The notes: generated by a model from the sequence alone, not told the origin. A DNA stretch of 64,000 nt from Mycobacterium sp. IS-1590 (GCF_001500025.1 NZ_LQIW01000001.1:124001-188000), one strand, 5' to 3'; shown: positions 53,626 through 64,000, counted from the stretch's first letter. Translations and numbers: made by a program.

Positions 53626-55110
53626 ATGACGGACTCGCTGGAGCAAAGGGCGATCCGGAGTCCGTCGCTGGCCGATGCCATCATTCCGTTGGTCGCGCTG
53701 ACCGCGCTGATCGGCAGCTCGATAGCGCTTTTCGGACTGGACGCGCTCGACGGGCCCATCCAGGTGGCGTTGGTGCTGTGCTGTGCCGTCGCGGCTCTGA
53801 TCGCGCTGAAAAACGGGCACCGTTGGAGCGCAGTGCAAGAGGCGGGCCAAGGCGCACTGTCGTCGATCACCAGCGCGCTGTTCATCCTGCTTGCTGTCGG
53901 CGCACTGATCGGAACATGGAACTTATCCGGCACCATCCCGACGTTGGTCTACTACGGAATTCTGGTGCTCTCGCCGGGCTACTTCTACGTTGCCACCGCG
54001 ATCATCTGTGGTGTCGTCGCGATGTCGATCGGAAGTTCGTGGACCACAGCGGGAACCGTCGGCGTCGGTCTGGTCGGCATCGCGACGATGCTCGGGGTGT
54101 CGCCGGCCGTCACCGCGGGCGCCGTGATCTCCGGGGCCTACCTCGGCGACAAGCTCTCGCCGTTGTCGGAGACGACGATCCTGACCGCGCAGATGGTCAA
54201 GGTCGACCTCTACACGCATATCCGTAGTCAGGCGTGGACGTCGGTGCCGGCGTTCGTGATCGCGGCGGTTGTGTTCACGATCCTGGGGGTCGCCGGGCCA
54301 CCGCCACTGGACACCGTCGGTGAGGAGGTCGAGCTCGCCAAGCTCAGCCAGATCTTTTCGATCACCCCGCTGAACCTCCTGCCCCTTGCGGTCCTCGTCG
54401 TCTTGTCCGTCCGCAAGGCGCCGGCATCGCTGGCGCTGCTGGCGGCTTCGCTGTGGGCCGGAGCGCAGGCCGTCGTCCTGCAACACGACGTCGTCGAAGG
54501 CTTCGTGCGCGCGATCCACGGCAGCGCCAATGTGATCGTCGGATCGATACAGGCGGTGTGGCGTGCGATGGCCAACGGCTTCACCATAGACTCGGGGATC
54601 GGCGAGATCGACCGACTGCTGTCTCGCGGCGGTATGGACAGCATGCTGCTCACCATCTGGTTGATCATCGGCGCGGTGACGTTCGGCGCGTTGCTCGAGC
54701 AGTTCGGGCTGATCGACAGACTCGTCAATCCGATGATCGCAGCCGCGAAAACTACCGGGCGGCTTTATCTTTCGGTGTTCGCCACCGGCATCGGTCTCAA
54801 CATCGTCGCGGGCGACCAATACATCGCACTGGTGCTGCCGAGCCGCGTCTTCCGGCTCGAGTTCGAAAAACGCGGGCTCGCACCGCAGAACCTGTCGCGC
54901 CTGGCCGCAGACAGCGGCACGGTGACGTCGGCACTCGTACCGTGGAACTCCTGCGGCGCGTTCATGAGCGCGGTGCTCGGAGTGTCGACGCTGGCGTACC
55001 TGCCCTTCGCAGTCTTCAACATCGCCAGCCCGCTTCTCAGCGTGGTGTACGGCTACACCGGCTTCAAACTCGTCAAGGCCTCACCCACCGAGGAAGCGGA
55101 AGCGACATGA
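53626..55110 (+). CDS. NhaC-family sodium/proton antiporter
   Basis: 494 residues, about 12 membrane helices. The NhaC features SIGSSWTTAGTVGVGLVGIA, GAVISGAYLGDKLSPLSETT, and AGDQYIALVLPSR are clear. ATG 53626 follows GGGGTG. It overlaps the arcD-like gene by ATGA and is probably the first gene of the arginine-deiminase operon. Some NhaC relatives carry amino acids or malate with sodium, so direct sodium/proton exchange is not proven. Confidence 0.84.
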   Translation: MTDSLEQRAIRSPSLADAIIPLVALTALIGSSIALFGLDALDGPIQVALVLCCAVAALIALKNGHRWSAVQEAGQGALSSITSALFILLAVGALIGTWNLSGTIPTLVYYGILVLSPGYFYVATAIICGVVAMSIGSSWTTAGTVGVGLVGIATMLGVSPAVTAGAVISGAYLGDKLSPLSETTILTAQMVKVDLYTHIRSQAWTSVPAFVIAAVVFTILGVAGPPPLDTVGEEVELAKLSQIFSITPLNLLPLAVLVVLSVRKAPASLALLAASLWAGAQAVVLQHDVVEGFVRAIHGSANVIVGSIQAVWRAMANGFTIDSGIGEIDRLLSRGGMDSMLLTIWLIIGAVTFGALLEQFGLIDRLVNPMIAAAKTTGRLYLSVFATGIGLNIVAGDQYIALVLPSRVFRLEFEKRGLAPQNLSRLAADSGTVTSALVPWNSCGAFMSAVLGVSTLAYLPFAVFNIASPLLSVVYGYTGFKLVKASPTEEAEAT

Positions 55111-56555
55111 CCTCAGCCGAGACCCGCACCGAACAGACCGAACAGAAGGTCAGCCTGCCGACCCTGACCGCGATGGTGGTCGGGTCGATGATCGGCTCGG
55201 GCGTGTTCCTGCTTCCTCGACGCTTCGGAACCGAGACCGGCGTGCTCGGCGCGATCATCGCCTGGACCATTGCCGGCTCCGGGATGCTGATGTTGGCGTT
55301 CGTGTTCCAGCGTCTGGCGATCCGTAAACCGGAACTGAATGCCGGCATCTTCACCTACGCCAAGGCCGGCTTCGGGGACTACGTCGGATTCAACTCCGCC
55401 ATCGGCTACTGGGCGTCGGCCTGCGCGGGCAACGTGTCGTACTGGGTCCTGATCACCACGACGCTCAGCGCGGTGGTTCCGGCGTTCGGCGCGGGCGACA
55501 CCGTGCTGGCGGTGGTGGTTTCGGCCGTCGGGGTGTGGCTTTTCGCTGCGCTGGTCATGCGCGGGGTCAGGGATGCCGCGGTGATCAACTACATCGTCAC
55601 CGTCGCCAAGGTGCTGCCGATCCTCACGTTCATCGTGATCGCCATCGTCGCGTTCGAAGCCGGCGTCTTCGCGGACAACTTCTGGGGCGCCGACGGCGGA
55701 TACTCGTTCGCATCGATCTGGGATCAAGCGACGGGCACGATGCTGATCACGGTCTTCGTCTTCCTGGGCATCGAGGGCGCGGCAGTGTATTCGCGCATGG
55801 CGCGCAGGCGCGAAGATGTCGGGCGGGCAACGGTCTTCGGCTTCCTCGGCGTCCTCAGCGTCTTCGCGATGGTCACGCTGGTCTCCTACGGCGTGCTGCC
55901 GCAGGACGAACTCGCAGGTGTCAACCAGCCGTCCATGGCGGCGGTACTGGAGTCGATCGTCGGCCCCTGGGGTGCGGTCTTCATCAAGGTCGGCGTGATC
56001 GTCTCGGTGCTCGGGGCCTACCTCGCATGGACATTGATGGCAGCGGAGGTGCTGTTCATCCCCGCGAAATCGGATGACATGCCGCGGTTTCTGGCGCGGA
56101 CCAACCGCCACGATGCCCCCGTCGCCGCGCTGGTCATGGCCGCGGCGCTGACCACGCTCCTGCTCGTCGCGCTGCTGTTCGCCGCGGACGCACTCGATTT
56201 CATGCTGGACCTCACCGCCGCGCTGTCGCTGATCCCGTATCTGCTCGCGGCCGCGTACGCCCTGAAGCTGACGGCCACGCGCGAAACCTACGAGGACGGC
56301 AGGTCACTCGTCGGCGATATGATCATCGCCGCGATCGCGACCGTGTACACCCTGTTCCTCGTCTACGCCGCGGGGATGGACAAGCTGCTGCTGTCCTGCC
56401 TCCTCTATGCGCCGGCGGCCGCGCTCTACTTCAGGGCCCGCAGAGAACGCGGCCTGCGCGTGTTCCGCCCAGTCGAGGCCGTTCTGTTCGGCGTGATCGT
56501 GCTCGGCGCGGTCGTCGCCGTGGTGTCGCTGTCAACCGGCGCGATCGAAATCTAG
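55107..56555 (+). CDS. arcD: Arginine/ornithine antiporter-like APC transporter
   Basis: 482 residues, about 12 helices. The APC start [22 protein letters not shown]-like [18 protein letters not shown] region and [19 protein letters not shown] match the basic amino acid/polyamine antiporter branch that includes ArcD. Coupled to nhaC by ATGA and to arcA by a one-base TAG/GTG junction. Expected job: import arginine and export ornithine or citrulline. Confidence 0.82.
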   Translation: MTSAETRTEQTEQKVSLPTLTAMVVGSMIGSGVFLLPRRFGTETGVLGAIIAWTIAGSGMLMLAFVFQRLAIRKPELNAGIFTYAKAGFGDYVGFNSAIGYWASACAGNVSYWVLITTTLSAVVPAFGAGDTVLAVVVSAVGVWLFAALVMRGVRDAAVINYIVTVAKVLPILTFIVIAIVAFEAGVFADNFWGADGGYSFASIWDQATGTMLITVFVFLGIEGAAVYSRMARRREDVGRATVFGFLGVLSVFAMVTLVSYGVLPQDELAGVNQPSMAAVLESIVGPWGAVFIKVGVIVSVLGAYLAWTLMAAEVLFIPAKSDDMPRFLARTNRHDAPVAALVMAAALTTLLLVALLFAADALDFMLDLTAALSLIPYLLAAAYALKLTATRETYEDGRSLVGDMIIAAIATVYTLFLVYAAGMDKLLLSCLLYAPAAALYFRARRERGLRVFRPVEAVLFGVIVLGAVVAVVSLSTGAIEI

Positions 56556-56575
56556 TGCACACGAGAGGAATCGAA

Positions 56576-57820
56576 GTGGTAAACCGATCTGCTGATTACG
56601 GCGTCCACTCCGAGGTGGGCAAGCTGCGCAAGGTGCTGGTCTGCTCGCCCGGCCTCGCCCACGAGCGATTGACCCCGAGCAACTGCGATGCGCTGCTGTT
56701 CGACGACGTGCTGTGGGTGCAGAACGCCCGGCGCGACCACTTCGACTTCATCGACAAGATGCGTGAGCGCGACGTCGAGGTGGTCGAACTGCATGAACTG
56801 CTCGCCGAGACGATGGCCATCCCAGAAGCCAAGGCGTGGCTGCTGGACCGCAAGATCGTCGCCAACGAAGTGGGCCTCGGCCTCGTCGACGATACCCGCG
56901 GGTTCCTGGACGAACTACAGCCACGACGGCTGGCGGAGTTACTGATCGGCGGCATGTCCATCCGGGACCTGCCGAGAGAACTGCACTCCGGCTACCGGTC
57001 CCTGGCACGCGAAAACGCAGGGATAACCGAGTATTTGATGCCTCCGCTACCCAACACGCTGTACACCCGCGACACCACCTGCTGGATCTACGGCGGGCTG
57101 ACGCTCAACCCGCTGTTCTGGCCCGCCCGGCACGACGAGACGCTGCTGATGAAGGCGATCTACCAGTTCCATCCCGACTTCGTCGGCTCGCGGGTGTGGT
57201 GGGGCGATCCGGAGCAGTCGTGGGGGCTCGCCACGTTCGAAGGGGGCGATGTCCTGGTGCCCGGCCACGGCGTCGTCATCATCGGAATGAGTGAGCGGAC
57301 GTCGCGGCAGGCCATCACGCAGGTGGCCGCGAAGCTGTTCGACGAGGGCGCGGCGACGCAGGTGATCGTCGCCGGTATGCCGAAGCTGCGGGCGGCCATG
57401 CACCTGGACACCATCTTCACGTTCGCCGACCGCGACGTGGTCACCATCTATCCCGAGATCGTCGACGCCATGGAGACATTCACGCTCTACCCCAGCGACA
57501 CCGCCCCCGGCGTCGAGGTGGTCGAGGCGCACAAGCCCTTCGTCGAGGTCGTGGCATCCGCGCTCGGGTTGAGCGAACTGCGGGTGGTGGAGACGGGCGG
57601 AACGGCCTACGACTCGGAACGTCAGCAGTGGGACAGCGGCAACAACCTGGTCGCCGTCGAACCCGGCGTGGTGTTCGCCTATGACCGCAACACCCACACC
57701 AACACGCTGCTGCGCCGCGCCGGTGTCGAGGTGATCACCATCGTCGGCGCCGAATTGGGCAGGGGTCGTGGCGGCGGGCACTGTATGACCTGCCCGATCA
57801 TCCGCGACCCCATCGACTAG
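56576..57820 (+). CDS. arcA: Arginine deiminase
   Basis: 414 residues. Converts arginine to citrulline and ammonia. [26 protein letters not shown] and the catalytic Cys in [16 protein letters not shown] are intact, with substrate-binding [16 protein letters not shown] 56576 follows AGAGGA by six bases; GTG 56555 only overlaps the upstream stop. The window has no arcB or arcC after it, so the carbamoyl-phosphate branch is not encoded here. Confidence 0.93.
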   Translation: MVNRSADYGVHSEVGKLRKVLVCSPGLAHERLTPSNCDALLFDDVLWVQNARRDHFDFIDKMRERDVEVVELHELLAETMAIPEAKAWLLDRKIVANEVGLGLVDDTRGFLDELQPRRLAELLIGGMSIRDLPRELHSGYRSLARENAGITEYLMPPLPNTLYTRDTTCWIYGGLTLNPLFWPARHDETLLMKAIYQFHPDFVGSRVWWGDPEQSWGLATFEGGDVLVPGHGVVIIGMSERTSRQAITQVAAKLFDEGAATQVIVAGMPKLRAAMHLDTIFTFADRDVVTIYPEIVDAMETFTLYPSDTAPGVEVVEAHKPFVEVVASALGLSELRVVETGGTAYDSERQQWDSGNNLVAVEPGVVFAYDRNTHTNTLLRRAGVEVITIVGAELGRGRGGGHCMTCPIIRDPID

Positions 57821-57857
57821 CTTCGGCTTCTAGAACACGTTCCAGTTCGGCTGTTAG

Positions 57858-58823
<966 letters not shown>

Positions 58824-58845
58824 TGTTTCGTCCGCGGGCGGCTAG

Positions 58846-60057
58846 CTAGCCGGCCAGGGCGGCGGCGAACTGGTCGATGGCCCAGTCGATCTCGTGCTCG
58901 GTGATCACCAGCGGGGGAGCGAATCTCAGGGTCGAACCGTGGGTGTCCTTGACGAGGACCCCGCGCTGCGCCAGGCGCAGGCTGATTTGTTTGGCGGTGC
59001 CCGACGCCGGGTCGATGTCGACGCCGGCCCACAGACCCTTGCCGCGGACCGCCACGACGTCGCGACCGACGAGCGACTGCAGCCGTCGGTGCAGGTGCGC
59101 CCCCAGTTCAGCTGAGCGGCATTGGAATTCGCCCCGCTGTAAGATCGCCACCACGGTCGAGCCGATCGCGGCGGCCAGCGGATTGCCGCCGAAGGTGGAT
59201 CCGTGCTCGCCGGGATGCAGGACACCGAGGACGTCGGAGTCGGCCACCATCGCCGACAACGGCATCACACCGCCGCCGAGCGCCTTTCCGAGCAGGTAGA
59301 CGTCGGGCACCACTGCCCAGTGCTCGCAGGCGAACGTCTTCCCGGTGCGGGCAAGGCCGGACTGGATCTCGTCGGCGATCAACAGCACGTTGCGCTGCGT
59401 ACACATCGCGCGAAGGCGCGGCAGGAAGTCGTCGGGCGGGACGATGATGCCGGCCTCACCCTGGATCGGTTCGATCAGCACCGCGACCGTGCTGTCGTCG
59501 ATCGCCTCGGCGAAGGCGGCGGCGTCACCGAACGGCGCAGCGCGAAATCCGGGGGTGTAGGGTCCGAAACCGCGGCGGGCGCTCTCGTCGTCGGAGAAGC
59601 TGACAATCGTCGTCGTGCGGCCGTGGAAGTTGTTGTGCGCCACCACAATATTCGCGTCACCAGCGGGAACGCCCTTGACGTCGGTACCCCATTTGCGGGA
59701 GACCTTGATCGCGGTCTCCACCGCTTCGGCACCGCTGTTCATCGGCAGCACCATGTCCTTGCCGCAGAGCTCGGCCAGCGCCGCGCAGAAGGGCGCGAGC
59801 CGGTCGGAGTGGAACGCGCGGCTGACCAACGTCACGGTGTCCAGTTGGGTGTGCGCGACCGCGGTGATCTCGGGGTTGCGGTGGCCGAAGTTGACGGCCG
59901 AGTATGCGGCCAGGCAGTCCAGGTAGCGGCGGCCCTCCACATCGGTGATCCACGCGCCCTCGGCACTCGCTGCGACAATCGGAAGCGGCGCATAGTTGTG
60001 CGCCACACAGTGGTCGTCGATCGCGATCGCCGCACCTGTCGCTTCCAGCGTGGTCAC
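58846..60057 (-). CDS. rocD: Ornithine aminotransferase
   Basis: 403 residues, one intact PLP class-III aminotransferase giving glutamate semialdehyde from ornithine. SGAEAVETAIKVSRKW, HNNFHGRTTTIVSFS, LIADEIQSGLARTGK and the PLP Lys in LLGKALGGGVMPLSA are present, with TFGGNPLA near 300. The GTG start overlaps the ddaH stop. In M. tuberculosis the gene is, as I recall, split into rocD1 and rocD2; here it is whole. Confidence 0.92.
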   Translation of the reverse strand: MTTLEATGAAIAIDDHCVAHNYAPLPIVAASAEGAWITDVEGRRYLDCLAAYSAVNFGHRNPEITAVAHTQLDTVTLVSRAFHSDRLAPFCAALAELCGKDMVLPMNSGAEAVETAIKVSRKWGTDVKGVPAGDANIVVAHNNFHGRTTTIVSFSDDESARRGFGPYTPGFRAAPFGDAAAFAEAIDDSTVAVLIEPIQGEAGIIVPPDDFLPRLRAMCTQRNVLLIADEIQSGLARTGKTFACEHWAVVPDVYLLGKALGGGVMPLSAMVADSDVLGVLHPGEHGSTFGGNPLAAAIGSTVVAILQRGEFQCRSAELGAHLHRRLQSLVGRDVVAVRGKGLWAGVDIDPASGTAKQISLRLAQRGVLVKDTHGSTLRFAPPLVITEHEIDWAIDQFAAALAG

Positions 60058-60905
60058 GAATGTACCTCCAACGTGCAGCATTTGACGGATCCGCCGCCCT
60101 TGAGCAGCTCGGAGAGGTCGACGCCGACGGGGTTGAATCCCGCCCCGCGCAGTTGGGCGGCGAAGCCGGTCGCCGCGGCCGGCAGGACGACGTTGCACCC
60201 GTCTGACACCACGTTGAGGCCGAAGGCGTAGGCGTCGGCGCTGGCCACCTCGATGGCATCGGGGAACAGCGTGCGCAGGCTCACCCGCGAGGCGTTGCTG
60301 AATGCGGGTGGGTAGTACGCGATCGTTGTCTCATCGAGCACCGCGAGGGCGGTATCGAGGTGGTAGAACCGCGGGTCGACCAATTCGAAGCTGTAGGTCG
60401 GCCGCCCCACCACCTGGGCGATCTCGCTGTGCGCACGGCGATCGGTCCGAAACCCGTATCCGGCCAACAGGATCGAACCCGCGACCAGCAGGTCGCCCTG
60501 GCCTTCGTTGGTGTGGCGCGTCTGTACGGGTACGTAGCCGTGGCGGCCCATCCAATCGCCGTACGCGGCTGCTTCACCCGCGCGCTGCGGGTAGGCGAAT
60601 TTCGCGACCACCGCTGTACCGCCGACCATCAGCCCGCCGTTGGCGGCGTACACCATGTCGGGCAGACCCGGGACGGGCTCGACGAGGTCGACGACGTGTC
60701 CGAGTTCCTGATATGTGCGCCGCAATCGCTCCCACTGAGCCAGGGCCAGTGCGGTGTCGACGGGCGCCTCGATGTCCATCCACGGGTTGATCGAGTATTC
60801 GACGGCAAAGTACGTCGGCGGTGTCATGACGAAGTGGCGCAGTCGGACGTCACGCCGGCGCCGGCGACCGGACCGGGAGGGGGCAGCCACACCGAAGGAC
60901 GTCAT
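60054..60905 (-). CDS. DDAH-family amidinohydrolase
   Basis: 283 residues of the guanidino-modifying superfamily, similar to Rv2323c. The end GGGSVKCCTLEVHS carries the catalytic Cys, with HLDTALAVLDE and DGCNVVLP as conserved core. Homologues include dimethylarginine dimethylaminohydrolase and cyanobacterial arginine dihydrolase, so products could be citrulline or ornithine. Coupled to rocD, which favours a route that delivers ornithine. The first 27 residues (RSGRRRRRDVRLRHF) may be added N-terminal sequence. Confidence 0.83.
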   Translation of the reverse strand: MTSFGVAAPSRSGRRRRRDVRLRHFVMTPPTYFAVEYSINPWMDIEAPVDTALALAQWERLRRTYQELGHVVDLVEPVPGLPDMVYAANGGLMVGGTAVVAKFAYPQRAGEAAAYGDWMGRHGYVPVQTRHTNEGQGDLLVAGSILLAGYGFRTDRRAHSEIAQVVGRPTYSFELVDPRFYHLDTALAVLDETTIAYYPPAFSNASRVSLRTLFPDAIEVASADAYAFGLNVVSDGCNVVLPAAATGFAAQLRGAGFNPVGVDLSELLKGGGSVKCCTLEVHS

Positions 60906-61018
60906 GAATCAACGGTAGATACCGGCCCTGATGCAATCAATTTCTGTTTGTTGCGTGTCCAGCAGCTGTTTATTGTGTATGGTCGTGACAAACGGCGATT
61001 CGTTGTGTGGAGGTGACC

Positions 61019-61465
61019 GTGGACCGCCTCGACGCGACCGACGAGCAGATCCTCGCCGCACTCACCGATGACGCGCGCGCCACCTACGCCGAGATCGGCG
61101 AGCGAGTCAACCTGTCCGCCCCCGCGGTGAAGCGCCGCGTCGACCGCATGCTCGACAACGGCGTCATCCGCGGCTTCACCACCGTCGTCGACCGGACCGC
61201 CCTGGGCTGGACCACCGAGGCGTACGTGCAGGTGTTCCGTCACGGAACCATCGCCCCGGAACGATTGCGGGCGGCGTGGATCGAGATTCCTGAGGTCATC
61301 AGCGCAGCCACGGTCACCGGCGCCGCCGATGCGATCCTGCACGTCGTGGCGCGCGACATGCGCCACCTGGAGGAGGCGTTGGAGCGCATCCGCTCGGCTG
61401 CCCACGTCGAGCGCAGCGAGAGCATCGTCGTGTTGACCAACATCATCGATCGCGATCGAGGCTGA
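61019..61465 (+). CDS. AsnC/Lrp-family regulator
   Basis: 148 residues. Helix-turn-helix: DEQILAALTDDARATYAEIG and VNLSAPAVKRRVDRMLDNG; then the RAM ligand domain (EVISAATVTGAADAIL). GTG 61019 lies five bases past GGAGG. It is divergent from the ddaH-rocD pair, like the AsnC gene beside rocD in M. tuberculosis, so it probably responds to arginine or ornithine. Confidence 0.87.
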   Translation: MDRLDATDEQILAALTDDARATYAEIGERVNLSAPAVKRRVDRMLDNGVIRGFTTVVDRTALGWTTEAYVQVFRHGTIAPERLRAAWIEIPEVISAATVTGAADAILHVVARDMRHLEEALERIRSAAHVERSESIVVLTNIIDRDRG

Positions 61466-61522
61466 GCACCAAAGCCCGGGGTGGCGGACAAATCGACCCA
61501 GGGATCGTGTAAGAAACTGCCC

Positions 61523-62701
61523 ATGACCACATCAGCGGGCATCGTCATCGTCGGCGGCGGACTCGCGGCCGCCCGGACCGCCGAACAGTTGCGCCGGTCG
61601 GAGTACACCGGTTCGGTCACGATCGTCAGCGACGAGGACCATCTGCCATACGACCGGCCCCCGCTGTCGAAGGAAGTCCTGCGCTCCGAGACCGACGACG
61701 TCAGCCTCAAGCCCGCGGAGTTCTACGAGGAGAACGACATCACCGTGGTGCTGGGCAACGGCGCGCGGTCTGTCGACACGGCCGCTCAGACGTTGACGCT
61801 CGCCGACGGCAGCGAGTTGGGTTACGACGAACTCATCATCGCGACCGGCCTCATACCCAAACGCATTCCGTCCTTTCCCGATCTCGCGGGCATCCACGTG
61901 CTGCGCAATTACGACGAGAGCGTGGCGCTTCGGCAGGAGGCCGGTTCGGCTCGACGCGCCGTCGTCGTCGGCGCCGGGTTCATCGGCTGCGAGGTCGCAG
62001 CGAGCCTGCGCAAACTCGGAGTCGAGGTCGCGCTGGTGGAGCCCCAGCCGGCACCCCTGGCGTCGGTGCTCGGCGAGCAGATCGGTGAGCTCGTGGCCCG
62101 GGTGCACCGTGCCGAAGGGGTCGACGTCCGGTGCGGCATCGGCGTTTCGGAAGTGCGGGGTTCGGATCGCGTCGAGACGGTGGTGCTCAGCGACGGCACC
62201 GAACTCGAGGCGGATCTGGTGATCGTGGGCATCGGATCGCGTCCGGCGACCGACTGGCTCGAAGACAGCGGTCTCAAGCTCGACAACGGGGTCGTCTGTG
62301 ACGACCACGGCCGCGCCAGCGCTCCGCACGTCTGGGCCATCGGCGACGTCGCGTCGTGGCGGCACAACCTCGGTCATCAAGTGCGCGTGGAGCATTGGAG
62401 CAACGTCGCCGACCAGGCCCGCGTCCTGGTGCCGACGCTGCTGGGGCAGGAACCGCCGACCGCAGTCTCGGTGCCGTACTTCTGGAGCGACCAGTACGAC
62501 GTCAAGATCCAGTGCCTGGGCGAACCGGAGGCCGAAGACGTCGTCCACATCGTCGAGGACGACGGGCGCAAATTTCTCGCCTACTACGAGCGTGACGGCG
62601 TGGTCGCCGGAGTCGTGGGCGGCGGGATGCCGGGCAAGGTGATGAAGGCGCGCGCCAAGATCGCGGCGCGCGCACCCATCGCCGACCTCCTGGCCAAGTG
62701 A
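61523..62701 (+). CDS. Ferredoxin/rubredoxin reductase-like FAD enzyme
   Basis: 392 residues. FAD-binding IVIVGGGLAAARTAEQLR, NAD-binding RAVVVGAGFIGCEVAASLRK, and the FAD-closing APHVWAIGDVASW are intact, followed by a C-terminal reductase domain. Members feed P450s or Rieske oxygenases. ATG 61523 has no ribosome site and TAAGAA just before, so it may be leaderless. No partner ferredoxin is in view. Confidence 0.87.
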   Translation: MTTSAGIVIVGGGLAAARTAEQLRRSEYTGSVTIVSDEDHLPYDRPPLSKEVLRSETDDVSLKPAEFYEENDITVVLGNGARSVDTAAQTLTLADGSELGYDELIIATGLIPKRIPSFPDLAGIHVLRNYDESVALRQEAGSARRAVVVGAGFIGCEVAASLRKLGVEVALVEPQPAPLASVLGEQIGELVARVHRAEGVDVRCGIGVSEVRGSDRVETVVLSDGTELEADLVIVGIGSRPATDWLEDSGLKLDNGVVCDDHGRASAPHVWAIGDVASWRHNLGHQVRVEHWSNVADQARVLVPTLLGQEPPTAVSVPYFWSDQYDVKIQCLGEPEAEDVVHIVEDDGRKFLAYYERDGVVAGVVGGGMPGKVMKARAKIAARAPIADLLAK

Positions 62702-62705
62702 TTCA

Positions 62706-62742
62706 GGTGTCCGAACAGTCGCTGAGCGACCGTTCGGACACC
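62706..62742. terminator. Hairpin between convergent genes
   Basis: Arms 62706-62723 and 62725-62742 pair with one mismatch (GGTGTCCGAAC and GTTCGGACACC outermost). It separates the reductase from the convergent VOC gene by a few bases each side. No T-run on either strand, so termination in both directions is likely but not certain. Confidence 0.65.
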
Positions 62743-62753
62743 GAAATCGCCGA

Positions 62754-63902
62754 TTAGAACTCGCCGAGGTAGAAGCGGATGCCCTGGTCGTCGGCGCACA
62801 GCGCTGACTTCCCGTAGGACTGCTGTGACGGCTCGTCGATGACGGTGCCGCCCGCCTCGCGCACCCGCGCCACCGCGGCGTCGACGTCGGCGACGGTCCA
62901 CATCGGCACGGTCACCGCCTCGGAGTTACCGCCGGCGACGCCGGACATCGGATGCGTCTCGCGCACCCCCCAGCCGTCCTCGATGCGCCCGGGCTCGAAT
63001 GTCCAGAACAGCACCCTGCTGTAGAACGCCTTGAACGCGCCGGACTCGGGAACCTGATAGGTGATGTACGAAAGTTCGCCCGGCCCAGTGCCGTTGAGCG
63101 CTGGACGCGGTGTTCCGGGTGCTGGCCGGAAGACCGCGAACGCCGTCCCCGCGGGGTCGGTGGCGTCGAGCACGGTGCCGAAGTCGAACTGCTGAGACCC
63201 GCCCACGGTGCCGCCGCCGTCGACGATCGACTGCCGTGCACCGTCGAGGTCGACGACCGCGTAGCAGCACAGCATGCCCTGCGGGCTGTCGCTGCTGAAG
63301 ATGCCGATCCGCTGGTCGGTGTTGGTCACCTGGTGCGTCACGGGGTCATAGGTCCACCCGAGCACGTGACCGTAGAAGACGGCCGCCCGTTCGGCGTCGG
63401 GCACCCACACCGAGACATAACCGACGTCGCCGTGCTGGATCGGCACGGCCGTGCCCGTCACCGGCCCGCTCAGCATCCAGCGGTGGCCGAACGGATCGAT
63501 GATCGTGGCGTTGCGCGCGCCGTAGTTCTCGTACGGTTCGCGCTGCACCTGCGCGCCGTGCCGCCGCGCCCGATCCAGCGTCGCGTCGGTATCGTTCACG
63601 CTCAACTGCAGGCTCACCGAAACCGACTGCGGTGAAGGTGCTTTCAGTCCGATCTCGGGATACTCGTCGGCGAGGTAGAGCACCCCGCCGCCGATCGCCA
63701 ACTCGGCATGCCCGATGCGCCCGTCGTCCATTTCGATGGGCTCGCCGACCACCGCCGCGCCGAACGCGTCACGGTAGAAGGCGATGGCGTGGCGCGCGTC
63801 GGCGACGGTCAGGTACGGCACCGCGGCGGCGCGAAGCCGCGCAACAGGCGTGACGGACGGGATGTCGGACAGTTCGGCGATGGCGGTATCGGTGCCACTC
63901 AT
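62754..63902 (-). CDS. Multi-domain VOC (glyoxalase-fold) protein
   Basis: At least 382 residues in three VOC units: residues 25-145 (VPYLTVADARHAIAFYRDAF to DPFGHRWMLSGP), 155-260 (VGYVSVWVPDAERAAVFYG), and 280-382 (LSYITYQVPESGAFKAFYS). ATG 63902 follows AGGAGG. The same frame stays open to base 63998 and encodes LPVAPDPAFAAGLRARLE, which looks coding, so the true start may lie beyond the window and this entry may be 5'-truncated. Metal-binding His/Glu placement varies; function unknown. Confidence 0.8.
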   Translation of the reverse strand: MSGTDTAIAELSDIPSVTPVARLRAAAVPYLTVADARHAIAFYRDAFGAAVVGEPIEMDDGRIGHAELAIGGGVLYLADEYPEIGLKAPSPQSVSVSLQLSVNDTDATLDRARRHGAQVQREPYENYGARNATIIDPFGHRWMLSGPVTGTAVPIQHGDVGYVSVWVPDAERAAVFYGHVLGWTYDPVTHQVTNTDQRIGIFSSDSPQGMLCCYAVVDLDGARQSIVDGGGTVGGSQQFDFGTVLDATDPAGTAFAVFRPAPGTPRPALNGTGPGELSYITYQVPESGAFKAFYSRVLFWTFEPGRIEDGWGVRETHPMSGVAGGNSEAVTVPMWTVADVDAAVARVREAGGTVIDEPSQQSYGKSALCADDQGIRFYLGEF

Positions 63903-64000
63903 GACGACCTCCTCGGTTCGATTCGGTAGGGAAAGCGCCGACTCCAGTCGTGCGCGCAGACCGGCGGCGAAGGCCGGGTCGGGGGCGACCGGAAGTTCGT

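Overview
The window is a chromosomal segment of a mycobacterium, most likely an environmental or rapidly growing Mycobacterium/Mycolicibacterium. The evidence is the very high GC content with frequent GTG starts, mycolic-acid methyltransferases, a PE-PPE-domain protein, a cutinase, mceG, and a gene order that follows the Mycobacterium tuberculosis Rv0642-Rv0685 block as I remember it. Comparisons with M. tuberculosis come from memory, not from a search.

Layout. 1-19.4 kb: two mycolate methyltransferases (mmaA4-like, mmaA2-like), a lipG-like hydrolase and an ABC1 kinase, then a secreted PE-PPE-domain serine hydrolase. Next come several small regulator/target modules: TetR with a DUF2236 oxygenase, a second LipG-like hydrolase, and a WYL regulator with two DinB proteins. 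A nucleotidyltransferase-like gene and an endonuclease/exonuclease/phosphatase gene follow, then a tightly coupled operon of GH38 mannosidase, a small unknown protein and a ROK kinase. A decayed HxlR regulator sits beside a DUF1772 membrane protein. 19.5-34.3 kb: rplJ-rplL with a leader hairpin, mceG (ATPase of the Mce lipid importers), a molybdopterin oxidoreductase, a secreted alpha/beta hydrolase, and rpoB-rpoC. 34.3-45.5 kb: a cation antiporter, a BrkB-type membrane protein, endonuclease IV, a PAP2 membrane phosphatase, the overlapping fadE8-echA4-paaX-echA5 fatty-acid operon, a DUF3060 pair facing a DUF3558 lipoprotein pair, and a TetR gene. 45.5-50.3 kb: the str operon rpsL-rpsG-fusA-tuf. 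50.3-64 kb: accessory genes (cutinase, MFS exporter, SHOCT protein), an arginine-catabolism region (nhaC-like, arcD-like, arcA; then divergent ddaH-rocD and an AsnC regulator), a mycofactocin-type SDR, a ferredoxin reductase and a glyoxalase-fold protein whose frame is open to the window edge.

Working together: the str and rpoBC blocks are ordinary housekeeping. The accessory parts suggest three locally regulated circuits with visible palindromic operators, a sugar-release/phosphorylation operon, and two arginine routes (deiminase with exchanger; DDAH-family enzyme with ornithine aminotransferase). No phage, IS element, CRISPR array or tRNA was seen. The most unusual non-coding signals are a related set of intergenic palindromes, an in-frame repeat-like insertion in the molybdopterin enzyme, a duplicated fusA tail, and a 21-bp-arm inverted repeat behind tuf. 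I found no clearly undescribed multi-gene system; the best candidates for follow-up are the mannosidase operon and the arginine region.
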